From assembly GCF_001190945.1 (NCBI RefSeq), contig NZ_CP011112.1:2542001-2606000 (forward strand): DNA of 64,000 bases, in the 5' to 3' direction. Positions 18,244 to 25,817 of this stretch are shown here, in pieces. Made by a program: the position numbers and the translations under genes. The DNA comes from Luteipulveratus mongoliensis (lineage in GTDB: Bacteria; Actinomycetota; Actinomycetes; Actinomycetales; Dermatophilaceae). The notes under the pieces were generated by a model. It was not told the origin of the DNA and did no database searches. It saw only the letters and a program-made list of their open reading frames with translations. Within the stretch, counting starts at the first letter, position 1; the number at the start of each line of letters is the position of its first letter.

Positions 18244-18257
18244 ATTAACCGCTTTAG
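18244..18257. promoter_or_regulatory. LacI-type operator before the GH85-GH38 operon
   Basis: The 14-bp site matches CTAAACCGGTTTAG at 11 of 14 positions. It lies 51 bases upstream of the GH85 start codon and probably overlaps the promoter of the minus-strand GH85-GH38 unit. Confidence 0.5.
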
Positions 18258-18314
18258 TCGCTGGGCGGCAGGACACCGCAGACATTCATGTCGAGAAGAT
18301 CCCGCTGTGTACGG

Positions 18315-18869
18315 CTAGGCGAACCAACGCTCGCGCGTGAGGCGGTAGAGCATGTGTTGCGAGAGTCGATGACCGGGTTCGAGACGCGGGTGGTCGAAGT
18401 CTTCGGTCTCGTTGCGCACCATGCCGATTCGCTGCATCACGGCTTGCGACCGCGTGTTCGTTGCTGCCGTGAACGACACGATCTCGTCGAGCTTCGCGAC
18501 GGTGAATCCGTACCGGAGCGCGGCTCGCGCCGCCTCGGTTGCGTAGCCGTGACCCCACGCGTTGCGGGCGAGTCGCCACCCGACCTCGACCGCAGGTGTG
18601 AAGTGAGCCTCGAACGACGGCCTGCTGAGTCCCGTGAAGCCGATGAACTCCCCGGTGTCCTTGACCTCGACCGCCCATAAACCCCAACCATTTTCGCTGA
18701 TGTGGGTACGCACTCGGTCGGCCAGAGCGTCACTCTCCTCCCTGGTCATCGGTGCCGGGAAGTGCTCCATCACTTCATCGTCGGCGTTGAGCGCCGCGAA
18801 CGGTTCGAGGTCGGCGTCGCGCCACGGCCGCATGGTCAGGCGCTCGGTCTCGATCGTGGTCGGCGTCAC
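18315..18869 (-). CDS. GNAT-family N-acetyltransferase (RimJ/RimL type)
   Basis: A 184-residue acetyltransferase. It begins with the family's TERLTMRPWRDADLEPFAAL and has the acetyl-CoA-binding segment VGWRLARNAWGHGYATEAARAAL split over residues 90-115, then NTRSQAVMQRIGM near the end. Relatives acetylate ribosomal protein N-termini or small amines; the substrate here is unknown. The GTG start lies 6 nt behind TAGGCT on the minus strand, so the mRNA is probably leaderless. It is divergent from the HIT gene, with 34 bases between start codons. Confidence 0.88.
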   Translation of the reverse strand: MTPTTIETERLTMRPWRDADLEPFAALNADDEVMEHFPAPMTREESDALADRVRTHISENGWGLWAVEVKDTGEFIGFTGLSRPSFEAHFTPAVEVGWRLARNAWGHGYATEAARAALRYGFTVAKLDEIVSFTAATNTRSQAVMQRIGMVRNETEDFDHPRLEPGHRLSQHMLYRLTRERWFA

Positions 18870-18875
18870 CGGCGC

Positions 18876-18896
18876 AGCCTACCGAGCGCGTAGCGT
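18876..18896. promoter_or_regulatory. Paired divergent -10 boxes for GNAT and HIT genes
   Basis: TAGGCT on the minus strand (18881-18876) ends 6 nt before the GNAT GTG, and TAGCGT on the plus strand (18891-18896) ends 7 nt before the HIT GTG. Two leaderless promoters share a 34-bp intergenic space, so their -35 regions must extend over each other's starts. Confidence 0.5.
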
Positions 18897-18903
18897 CCGA
18901 CCC

Positions 18904-19401
18904 GTGTGGAATCACGAGCCGGACCGCTACGACTGCCCGTTCTGTCGCCTGCTGCGCGGCGCGTACGACGAGCGCAATGCCGCGACGGACATCGTGCTGC
19001 GTGAAGGCGGCGCGACCGCACGCATTGCGCCGAAGTGGTGGCCCGCCAACGAAGGCGCCGTGCTCGTCATCCCCGATTCCCACGTCGAGAACCTCTACGA
19101 CATCAGTCCAGAAGAGGGTCACGCGGTCTGGGACATGACCCGACGAGTCGCGATCGCGATGCGCAATTCCTATGATTGCCAAGGCATCTCGACTCGTCAG
19201 CACAATGAGCCGGCGGGCAACCAGGACGTGTGGCACCTGCACGTTCACGTCTTCCCGAGGTACGTGGGCGACAATCTCTACGGACGCCACGACGAAGTGC
19301 GGTGGGCGTCCATAGGTGAGCGGGCGTCGTACGCCGCCCGCCTCCGGGCAGCGCTCGAGGCACCCAGCAGCGGGCGCCCTGTGGATAACTTCGGAGGCTG
19401 A
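18904..19401 (+). CDS. HIT-family (histidine triad) protein
   Basis: A 165-residue HIT protein. The N-terminal CPFC pair, the substrate-facing AIAPKWWPANEGAVLVIP region and the catalytic triad HLHVHVFPRY (H-x-H-x-H) are clear. The family hydrolyses or transfers nucleoside monophosphates from AMP-linked substrates. The GTG at 18904 directly follows a leaderless promoter; the longer in-frame reading would cross the divergent GNAT gene. The C-terminal tail (about 25 residues, ending VDNFGG) is not part of the core fold. No functional partner is adjacent. Confidence 0.9.
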   Translation: MWNHEPDRYDCPFCRLLRGAYDERNAATDIVLREGGATARIAPKWWPANEGAVLVIPDSHVENLYDISPEEGHAVWDMTRRVAIAMRNSYDCQGISTRQHNEPAGNQDVWHLHVHVFPRYVGDNLYGRHDEVRWASIGERASYAARLRAALEAPSSGRPVDNFGG

Positions 19402-19429
19402 TCTCCGACTCGCTCCATGATCAACGCCC

Positions 19430-19840
19430 ATGACAACTTCTCTGCGCGACTGCGTGATCAAGACCGAGGTCGACCTCCTGGAGCTCTGGGAGGGCTTGAT
19501 GGGCGAGGGAGGCTTCAGCCAGCGCAGCCTTTGGCTGATCTTCCTCGATCGCGAGGGGCGACCGACGCCGCTCATCGTCCCGATCGACGAGCTTCCCGAC
19601 GAGCCCGACCCCGATGACGTAGCGCGCATCGCCCGTCTCATCGAGCACGCGCGCGAGGAGGTGAAGGTCGAGTCGGTGCCGATGCTGCTCTCGCGGCCCG
19701 GGCCGACGTGGATGCAGGACGGCGACCGGCGCTGGGCGGCAGCCCTCACCGAGGCGTTCGCCGGTCAGCAGCCTCAGTGGCCCATCCATCTGGCGACAAC
19801 TGATCACGTGCAGGTCTTCGCACCAGACGACCTCGTCTGA
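19430..19840 (+). CDS. Conserved actinobacterial protein of unknown function
   Basis: A 136-residue soluble protein. Recognisable stretches are QRSLWLIFLDREGRPTPLI, a Pro/Asp-rich turn (DELPDEPDPDDV), MLLSRPGP and a C-terminal WPIHLATTDHVQVFAPDDL. The alternating hydrophobic pattern suggests a small alpha/beta fold. I recall this as the look of an uncharacterised family in Actinobacteria, but I cannot name a domain. It begins 28 bases after the HIT gene; CATGAT 8 nt before the ATG could be a leaderless -10 box. Confidence 0.65.
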   Translation: MTTSLRDCVIKTEVDLLELWEGLMGEGGFSQRSLWLIFLDREGRPTPLIVPIDELPDEPDPDDVARIARLIEHAREEVKVESVPMLLSRPGPTWMQDGDRRWAAALTEAFAGQQPQWPIHLATTDHVQVFAPDDLV

Positions 19841-19855
19841 TGTGGCGTGGGAGGT

Positions 19856-19861
19856 GATAAT
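19856..19861 (+). promoter_or_regulatory. -10 box GATAAT before the 41-codon gene (leaderless)
   Basis: GATAAT ends 6 nt before the ATG at 19868. It is the closest match to TATAAT among the leaderless-type boxes in the window and supports the small gene being transcribed. Confidence 0.45.
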
Positions 19862-19867
19862 TGGCGC

Positions 19868-19993
19868 ATGGCGCGAGAGAGTCTGCCGGAGGACGAGATC
19901 GATGCGACGTACGCCGCTTACGACGCACATCCGTTGGCCGAGCCTGACGAGTGGGGCGACCTCGAGACGTTCCGAGCCGTGGCTGGCCAGTGA
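19868..19993 (+). CDS. Small acidic protein, 41 residues, unknown
   Basis: An open frame starting [20 protein letters not shown] and ending FRAVAGQ, strongly acidic with two Trp/Tyr-containing helical segments. It is bounded upstream by a GATAAT box at leaderless distance and downstream by a perfect hairpin beginning 4 bases after the stop. These boundaries argue for a real gene although it is short. No domain is recognised. It follows the unknown 136-residue gene and could be cotranscribed with it. Confidence 0.5.
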   Translation: MARESLPEDEIDATYAAYDAHPLAEPDEWGDLETFRAVAGQ

Positions 19994-19996
19994 CCG

Positions 19997-20015
19997 GCAC
20001 CCCACAACGGGGTGC
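19997..20015. terminator. Hairpin terminator between convergent genes
   Basis: GCACCCC (19997-20003) pairs perfectly with GGGGTGC (20009-20015) around a 5-nt loop, followed by GGTTG. It separates the small 41-codon gene from the end of the phosphotransferase gene. Confidence 0.65.
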
Positions 20016-20029
20016 GGTTGAGCACGACC

Positions 20030-20971
20030 TCAGTCCTGCATCGCCTTGCAGACCGTCACCATGTGCGAGATCCAGTCCCGATCGGCATCATCAGGACGCT
20101 CGTTCTCCCAGACGGCGTTGAGCGCGCATCTCGCGAACGTCCAGTCGCGCGCCAGCTCCTCGCTGAATCCGCCTGCCTCGCAAGCGATCTCGAGACGTCG
20201 GCGCAGGTGGTTGCGGGCTGAAGGAGCGGCGATGGCTTCCTCGAGGCGGTTCCACATCAACGGCGCGATCGCGAACTCCGGCACCCCCGCGACAGGCTTG
20301 GGGTCGATCGCCAGCCAAGGGGCGCGATCACCGGCGAGCACGTTTTCGTCATGCAGGTCGGAGTTCACGAGCCGGGCATCGATGTCGTCGGCCGACCCGA
20401 GCTCGCGGAAGATGGCTGCCGCGCGCTCGGCCATCCGTCGGGGGAGTGCCCGAGGACCCTCGACACGCATCCGCTCGGCCCACCGTGTGCACTCCGTCGA
20501 CAGGGTGACGAGCTGAGGAAACGCCGGTCGATCCAGATGGTGGAGCAGGTCGCCAATCACCCGGTTGGACTCGTCGACGTCCACATCGGCCAACGGACGC
20601 TCCGGGTCCAGCGCCTCCAGCAGCATCGCCCACCGTGACGGATCGGCCGCGACGAGGCGTACGGCTCCGTCGCCGTCCCACGCGCGCAACGCGAGATGCT
20701 CATGCGCCGCCTCCGGGTGCGGCCAGGTGACCTTCAGCATCACCGAGTCGCCGTCGTGCCGGCATGGGATGACCACGGCGCACATGCCGTGCAGCACCGC
20801 GCCGGTGGGCTCAAGGTCCCACTCGCTCGCGCACTCGCTCACCAGTCGGGGGAGGTCGCGCAGCCAGTCCGTGCCCTCGACTCCGCCCTCGGGCTCATGG
20901 CCGCTGACCATGCGCCGGAACTTCGCCGGGATGAAGCGGTCGACGTCGTTCAGGTCGGGCAGCTCGGTCAT
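20030..20971 (-). CDS. APH(6)/streptomycin 6-kinase-like phosphotransferase
   Basis: A 313-residue kinase-fold protein related to aminoglycoside 6-phosphotransferases and hydroxyurea phosphotransferase. Seen: a lysine in the nucleotide-binding strand (SVMLKVTWP), the catalytic loop NSDLHDENVL and the family's LAIDPKPVAG metal-binding segment. Many chromosomal members of this family have unknown natural substrates, so resistance should not be assumed. The ATG overlaps the stop of the upstream DUF4439 gene (ATGA); the longer in-frame start inside that gene was rejected. It is the second gene of a two-gene minus-strand unit. Confidence 0.82.
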   Translation of the reverse strand: MTELPDLNDVDRFIPAKFRRMVSGHEPEGGVEGTDWLRDLPRLVSECASEWDLEPTGAVLHGMCAVVIPCRHDGDSVMLKVTWPHPEAAHEHLALRAWDGDGAVRLVAADPSRWAMLLEALDPERPLADVDVDESNRVIGDLLHHLDRPAFPQLVTLSTECTRWAERMRVEGPRALPRRMAERAAAIFRELGSADDIDARLVNSDLHDENVLAGDRAPWLAIDPKPVAGVPEFAIAPLMWNRLEEAIAAPSARNHLRRRLEIACEAGGFSEELARDWTFARCALNAVWENERPDDADRDWISHMVTVCKAMQD

Positions 20972-21918
20972 GCCGTCAGTCCCGGAAAGGCCGTCGGCGC
21001 AACGCCCCAGGTCCAGGACAAGGCGATCGCTGTCGACCACACGTCGAGCAGACCGCTGAGATCTGCCGGCCGACCTCGTACGCCGGCCGCCTGGCCCGCC
21101 GCTGTCGTCACCATCGCGGTGAGCAGCTCTTGGGCGAGCCTGCTCCGGGAGGATGCGTCGGTGATGGCGAACGGCAGCTGGTAGGTCAGCTGGGCCGGGG
21201 GAGCCGCCGCGCCGGCGGCAGCCTCGAGGCTGGATCGAGCGGCGTACAGCTGCTTGAGCGTGGCGCGCACCGGCTTGCGCTCCTTGCTCGGTGTCCTGGC
21301 CGCGATCATCTCGAACCCGTAGACCGCGGGGCGTACGGCTGCCAGCAGGGAGACCGCGAGGGCGCTCGGCATCCGGGCGGCCGGCCAGACCGGCGCCTGT
21401 CCGAGCGACTGCCCGGCGGCGCCGCGGGAGGCGAGCACTGCGGCCAGCATCGGGACGTAGGTAGTGCTCGCCCGAGCGATGTCGGCGACTCTTGCGCCCG
21501 GCGCGAATGCGACCTCCGCGGAGCCGAGCACCGGTGTGGCCGGTGAGGTGGTGGTCGGTGCGGTGATGCCCAGCCCGGCGACCACGGCGGCGAGCCGGTC
21601 GGCCTGCGCCTGATGCATGGCGGCGAGGCGCGCGCCCTCGCCGGGGGTGGCCTCCGCCGCCGTGTGCAGTCGACGCAGATCTGCCAGCGTGGCCAGGAGC
21701 ACGGGCTGATCAGGGGGCGGGTCCGGGGTCTTGAGGCCCGGGATGTCCGGTGCGTCCCGCTCGAGCCGGACGCTGCAGCCTCCGAGGAACGCGGCTCCGG
21801 TCAGTCCGAGAACGCCGGCGACGACAGCTCTGCGCGTCGTCCCCCGACCTCCCTCTGCCACGGAGGGATCATGCCACGCGCGTCCGGGTCCGGCGCCTGA
21901 GACAAAGGTCCCCATCAT
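20968..21918 (-). CDS. DUF4439-type ferritin-like lipoprotein
   Basis: A 316-residue exported protein. TTRRAVVAGVLGLTGAAFLGGC (about residues 27-48) combines a twin-arginine-like motif with the lipobox FLGGC, and the mature part begins with a Pro-rich linker. The remainder is helical and Ala-rich, with two bundle-like halves, the C-terminal one (about 175-310) matching the look of DUF4439, a ferritin-like domain in actinobacterial lipoproteins. No metal-ligand set is obvious. The function is unknown. It diverges from the sulfite reductase gene across a 71-bp region with an inverted repeat. Confidence 0.7.
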   Translation of the reverse strand: MMGTFVSGAGPGRAWHDPSVAEGGRGTTRRAVVAGVLGLTGAAFLGGCSVRLERDAPDIPGLKTPDPPPDQPVLLATLADLRRLHTAAEATPGEGARLAAMHQAQADRLAAVVAGLGITAPTTTSPATPVLGSAEVAFAPGARVADIARASTTYVPMLAAVLASRGAAGQSLGQAPVWPAARMPSALAVSLLAAVRPAVYGFEMIAARTPSKERKPVRATLKQLYAARSSLEAAAGAAAPPAQLTYQLPFAITDASSRSRLAQELLTAMVTTAAGQAAGVRGRPADLSGLLDVWSTAIALSWTWGVAPTAFPGLTA

Positions 21919-21929
21919 TTGACGTTATG

Positions 21930-21959
21930 TGCCAGAAAATGGATGGTTATTGTCTGGCA
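21930..21959. promoter_or_regulatory. Inverted repeat in the sir/DUF4439 divergent promoter region
   Basis: TGCCAGA (21930-21936) and TCTGGCA (21953-21959) form a perfect 7-bp inverted repeat with a 16-nt spacer. A TTGACG element (21919-21924) just upstream could be the -35 box of the sulfate operon, placing the repeat over the promoter, as expected for a dimeric regulator site. Confidence 0.4.
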
Positions 21960-21989
21960 TCTGTCTGACGCCCAAGGAGGGCACCTGCT

Positions 21990-23672
21990 GTGACGACTGT
22001 GGCACGTCCCCCCAAGCCCGGCCGTTCGCGCGACGACAAGGTCGAGGGCCAGTGGGCGCTGGGACACCGCGAGCCGCTGAACCCCAATGAGGCGTTCAAG
22101 CAGGAGGACGACGGGCTCAACGTCCGGCAGCGGATCGAGGACGTCTACTCCAAGGAAGGCTTCGCCTCGATCACGTCCGAGGACCTGCGCGGCCGGATGC
22201 GCTGGTGGGGCCTTTACACCCAGCGTCGTCCCGGGATCGATGGCGGACGGACGGCCAGCCTGGAGCCTGAAGAGCTCGAGGACGAGTACTTCATGATGCG
22301 GGTCCGCAGCGACGGCGGAGCCCTGTCCGTCGAGCAGCTGCGCGTCGTCGCCGAGATCTCGCGCGAGTTCGCTCGCGACACCGCTGACATCTCCGACCGG
22401 CAGAACATTCAGTACCACTGGATCCGCATCGAGGACGTGCCCGAGATCTGGCGCCGCCTCGAGGCGGTCGGCCTGTCGACGACCGAGGCCTGCGGTGACT
22501 GCCCGCGTGTGGTCCTCGGCTCGCCCGTGGCCGGCGTCAGCACTGATGAGGTGCTCGATGGCACCCCGGCGATCGAGGAGATCAAGCGGCGCTACATCGG
22601 CGACCAGTCGATCTCCAACCTGCCGCGCAAGTTCAAGACGGCCATCTCCTGGCTGCCGGACACAGCACCTGAGATCAACGACGTGACGTTCGTCGGGGTC
22701 GAGCACCCTGACCACGGGCCCGGTTTCGACGTCCTCGTCGGCGGCGGCCTGTCCACCAACCCGCACCTCGCCGTCCGGCTGGGCACCTTCGTCCCGCTCG
22801 AGGAAGTGCCCGAGGTCTGGTACGGCGTCGTGTCGATCTTCCGTGACTACGGCTACCGCCGGCTGCGGCACCGTGCTCGCCTGAAGTTCCTCGTCAAGGA
22901 CTGGGGCGCCGAGAAGTTCCGCGACGTCCTGGAGACCGAGTACCTTAAGCGGCCCCTGCTTGACGGTCCGGCCGCACCGGTGCCCTCGCGGCCCGTCGAC
23001 CACGTCGGCATCTTCGAGCAGCAGGACGGTCGCCGCTACGTCGGCCTCGCGCCGGTCGCCGGACGTGTGAGCGGTACGACGCTCGCGGCCGTCGCGGACG
23101 CGGCTGAGGCCGCGGGGTCGGGGAGAGTCCGGCTCACGCCGTACCAAAAGCTCGTCGTCCTTGACGTCGACCCGGACCAGGTCGACACCCTCGTCGAGAC
23201 GCTCGCGCCCCTCGGCCTGGTGGCCAGGGCATCGACCTGGCGGCGGTCAGTGATGGCGTGCACCGGCATCGAGTACTGCAAGCTCGCGATCGTCGAGACC
23301 AAGCAGCTCGCGCATGACCTGGTGACCGACCTCGAGGCCCGGCTGGCCGACCTCGAGCTGGACCGCCCGATCTCGGTGCACATCAACGGCTGCCCTAACT
23401 CCTGCGCCCGGATCCAGGTGGCCGACATCGGCCTCAAGGGTCAGATCGTCACGGACGCGGACGGCGAGCAGGTCGAAGGCTTCCAGGTGCACCTGGGCGG
23501 CGGGCTCGGCCTCGACGCCGGCTTCGGGCGCAAGCTGCGCTCGCACAAGGTCACCTCTGCCGAGCTCAGCGACTACGTCGTTCGCGTGGCTCGCAACTAC
23601 CAGGCCGGCCACACCAAGGGCGAGAGGTTCGCCGAGTGGGCGATGCGTGCTGACGAGGAGGCGCTGCGATGA
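21990..23672 (+). CDS. sir: Assimilatory sulfite reductase (ferredoxin-type), siroheme/4Fe-4S
   Basis: A 560-residue nitrite/sulfite reductase. It reduces sulfite to sulfide with six electrons, using siroheme coupled to a 4Fe-4S cluster. The cluster ligands are in CTGIEYC (C424, C430) and GCPNSC (C468, C472). Two homologous ferredoxin-like/sirohaem repeats are seen, with SDRQNIQYHWI near residue 131. Nitrite reductase is the alternative, but its place at the head of a sulfate-assimilation operon decides for sulfite. The GTG start follows AAGGAGG. It overlaps cysH by ATGA. No siroheme synthase or ferredoxin gene is in the operon. Confidence 0.93.
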   Translation: MTTVARPPKPGRSRDDKVEGQWALGHREPLNPNEAFKQEDDGLNVRQRIEDVYSKEGFASITSEDLRGRMRWWGLYTQRRPGIDGGRTASLEPEELEDEYFMMRVRSDGGALSVEQLRVVAEISREFARDTADISDRQNIQYHWIRIEDVPEIWRRLEAVGLSTTEACGDCPRVVLGSPVAGVSTDEVLDGTPAIEEIKRRYIGDQSISNLPRKFKTAISWLPDTAPEINDVTFVGVEHPDHGPGFDVLVGGGLSTNPHLAVRLGTFVPLEEVPEVWYGVVSIFRDYGYRRLRHRARLKFLVKDWGAEKFRDVLETEYLKRPLLDGPAAPVPSRPVDHVGIFEQQDGRRYVGLAPVAGRVSGTTLAAVADAAEAAGSGRVRLTPYQKLVVLDVDPDQVDTLVETLAPLGLVARASTWRRSVMACTGIEYCKLAIVETKQLAHDLVTDLEARLADLELDRPISVHINGCPNSCARIQVADIGLKGQIVTDADGEQVEGFQVHLGGGLGLDAGFGRKLRSHKVTSAELSDYVVRVARNYQAGHTKGERFAEWAMRADEEALR

Positions 23673-24358
23673 CCGTCGCGACCGATCTGCGCGGGCTGGC
23701 CCAGCAGGGTGCCGCCGAGCTCGAGGGCGCGACCGCCGAGGACGTGCTGCGTTGGGCGGACCGTCACCTCGACCGTGTCGCCGTCGCCGCATCCATGCAG
23801 GACACGGTGCTGGTCCACCTGGCCTCGCGTGTGATCCCCGGCATCGACGTGCTCTTCCTCGACACCGGCTACCACTTCCCGGAGACGCTGCAGACGCGTG
23901 ACCAGGTCGCGCGGACCTACGACGTGACCTTGCGCAACCTGACCGCCCGCCAGACGGTCGCTGAGCAGGACGAGACCTACGGGGCCAAGCTGCACGACCG
24001 AGACCCCGACCTCTGCTGCTCGCTTCGCAAGACACACCCGTTGGACGAGGCGATCGACACCTACGACGGCTGGGCGACCGGCTTGCGCCGGGCAGAGTCG
24101 GCGACGCGCGCCAACACTCCGGTCGTCGCCTTCGACGAGCGTCGCGAGAAGATCAAGCTTGCGCCGCTTGCGCTGTGGACCGACGAGCAGGTCGAGGCCT
24201 ACATCGACGAGCACGACGTGATCATGAATCCGCTTCTGTCGCAGGGCTTTCCGTCGATCGGTTGTGCGCCGTGCACGCGTCGCGTGCTCGCTGGTGAGGA
24301 CGCTCGCGCGGGTCGTTGGTCGGGCAACGACAAGACTGAGTGCGGGATCCACCTGTGA
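23669..24358 (+). CDS. cysH: Adenylylsulfate (APS) reductase, 4Fe-4S type
   Basis: A 229-residue CysH protein that reduces activated sulfate to sulfite using thioredoxin. It has the two Cys pairs that bind a 4Fe-4S cluster (C116-C117 in DLCCSLRK; C199 and C202 in GCAPCTRR), which distinguish APS-using enzymes from the PAPS-specific form, and the catalytic Cys in the C-terminal ECGIHL. An [11 protein letters not shown] loop binds the nucleotide. It overlaps sir and cysC by 4 bases on each side, giving tight translational coupling. Because it should accept APS directly, the neighbouring APS kinase is not strictly needed for cysteine synthesis. Confidence 0.93.
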   Translation: MTVATDLRGLAQQGAAELEGATAEDVLRWADRHLDRVAVAASMQDTVLVHLASRVIPGIDVLFLDTGYHFPETLQTRDQVARTYDVTLRNLTARQTVAEQDETYGAKLHDRDPDLCCSLRKTHPLDEAIDTYDGWATGLRRAESATRANTPVVAFDERREKIKLAPLALWTDEQVEAYIDEHDVIMNPLLSQGFPSIGCAPCTRRVLAGEDARAGRWSGNDKTECGIHL

Positions 24359-24894
24359 CCACGGTCTGGCTGACCGGGCTCTCCGGTGCGGGCAAGACGA
24401 CGGTCGCAGAGGCGCTCGCGGAGCGGCTGCGCTCCGAGGGCCGGTCGGTCGAGGTGCTGGACGGCGACGAGCTGCGCACGAATCTGTCTGCGGGGCTTGG
24501 CTTCTCGCGTGAGGACCGCAGCACGCACGTACGCCGGGTCGGCTTCGTCGCCGAGCTGTTGTCGCGTCACGGCGTCGTGTCTCTGGTGCCCGTCATCGCG
24601 CCGTACGCCGACGCCCGCCATGACGTACGCGCTCACCATGACAAGCACGACACGTCCTACCTCGAGGTGCACGTCGCGACCCCGTTGGCCGAGTGCGCGC
24701 GCCGCGACGTCAAGGGGCTGTACGCCAAGGCTGAGTCCGGCGAGCTGACCGGCCTGACTGGTGTCGACGACCCCTACGAAGCGCCCGAGGAGCCGGACCT
24801 GCGGCTGGACACGACAGGCATCGACCTGAGCACCGCCGTGGACCACGTCCATCAGCTGCTGACCGCAACGACCACAGAGGAGGCGGCGTCATGA
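24355..24894 (+). CDS. cysC: Adenylylsulfate kinase
   Basis: A 179-residue APS kinase that phosphorylates APS to PAPS. It shows the P-loop GLSGAGKTT, the [16 protein letters not shown] substrate segment and the [14 protein letters not shown] lid region. The GTG start overlaps the cysH stop; an ATG-like start 5 codons earlier inside cysH is less likely. It is a free-standing protein, not fused to CysN as in many bacteria. PAPS made here could feed sulfotransferases as well as, or instead of, the reductive pathway, because the adjacent CysH carries the APS-type cluster ligands. Confidence 0.93.
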   Translation: MTTVWLTGLSGAGKTTVAEALAERLRSEGRSVEVLDGDELRTNLSAGLGFSREDRSTHVRRVGFVAELLSRHGVVSLVPVIAPYADARHDVRAHHDKHDTSYLEVHVATPLAECARRDVKGLYAKAESGELTGLTGVDDPYEAPEEPDLRLDTTGIDLSTAVDHVHQLLTATTTEEAAS

Positions 24895-25817
24895 CTGCCA
24901 CGACTGACGCGCCCGACGTCACTGGACTCAGCCCGACGCTGGCTGACCTGGAGGCCGAGGCGATCGAGATCATCCGCGAGGTGGTCGCCGAGTTCGACCG
25001 TCCCGCACTGCTTTTCAGCGGCGGCAAGGACTCGGCGGTACTGCTGCACCTCGCGCGCAAGGCAGTCTGGCCGGCGCCGCTGCCGATCACGCTGCTGCAC
25101 GTCGACACCGGTCACAACCTGCCGGAGGTGCTGCGCTTCCGCGACCAGGTTGTTGCCGATGGCAACCTGCGCATCGAGGTTGCTCACGTCGAGGAGTGGA
25201 TCGCCGACGGGCGTCTCAAGGAGCGCCCCGATGGCACCCGCAACCCGTTGCAGACCGTGCCGCTGCTGGACACCATCGCTGCGCAGAAGTTCGACGCCCT
25301 CCTCGGTGGTGCGCGCCGCGACGAGGACCGCGCCCGGGCCAAGGAGCGCATCTTCTCGGTGCGCGACGCGTTCGGCGGCTGGGACCCGCGCCGTCAGCGT
25401 CCTGAGCTGTGGAACATCTACAACGGTCGTCACGCACCGGGGGAGCACACGCGCGTCTTCCCGATCTCCAACTGGACCGAGCTCGACATCTGGGCCTACA
25501 TCGAGGCCGAGAACGTCCCGCTGCCCGACATCTACTACGCCCACGAGCGTGACGTGTTCCTGCGCGACGGCATGCTGCTGACGCCGGGTCCCTGGGGCGG
25601 CCCTCGCGACGGCGAGACCCTCGAGCGCAAGACCGTCCGCTACCGCACGGTCGGCGACGGCTCCTGCACCGGCGCCGTGGAGAGCGACGCGAGTGACGTA
25701 CGGACCGTGATCGCCGAGATCACCGTCAGCCGACTGACCGAGCGTGGCGCGACCCGAGCCGATGACCGGCTCTCCGAGGCTGCCATGGAAGACCGCAAGC
25801 GAGAGGGCTACTTCTGA
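24891..25817 (+). CDS. cysD: Sulfate adenylyltransferase subunit 2
   Basis: A 308-residue ATP pyrophosphatase-fold subunit that joins sulfate to ATP to give APS. The PP-loop [16 protein letters not shown] (residues 36-51), [29 protein letters not shown] and the ending [11 protein letters not shown] are all characteristic. It functions as a complex with the GTPase CysN, which drives the unfavourable reaction. The ATG overlaps the cysC stop and its own stop overlaps the cysN start (TGATG), consistent with stoichiometric production of the two subunits. Confidence 0.95.
   Translation: MTATTDAPDVTGLSPTLADLEAEAIEIIREVVAEFDRPALLFSGGKDSAVLLHLARKAVWPAPLPITLLHVDTGHNLPEVLRFRDQVVADGNLRIEVAHVEEWIADGRLKERPDGTRNPLQTVPLLDTIAAQKFDALLGGARRDEDRARAKERIFSVRDAFGGWDPRRQRPELWNIYNGRHAPGEHTRVFPISNWTELDIWAYIEAENVPLPDIYYAHERDVFLRDGMLLTPGPWGGPRDGETLERKTVRYRTVGDGSCTGAVESDASDVRTVIAEITVSRLTERGATRADDRLSEAAMEDRKREGYF

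Noticed and set aside
20030-20971. Streptomycin resistance gene
   Set aside because: The fold matches APH(6)-like kinases, but many chromosomal members have no resistance role, and no transfer signs or aminoglycoside genes are nearby.
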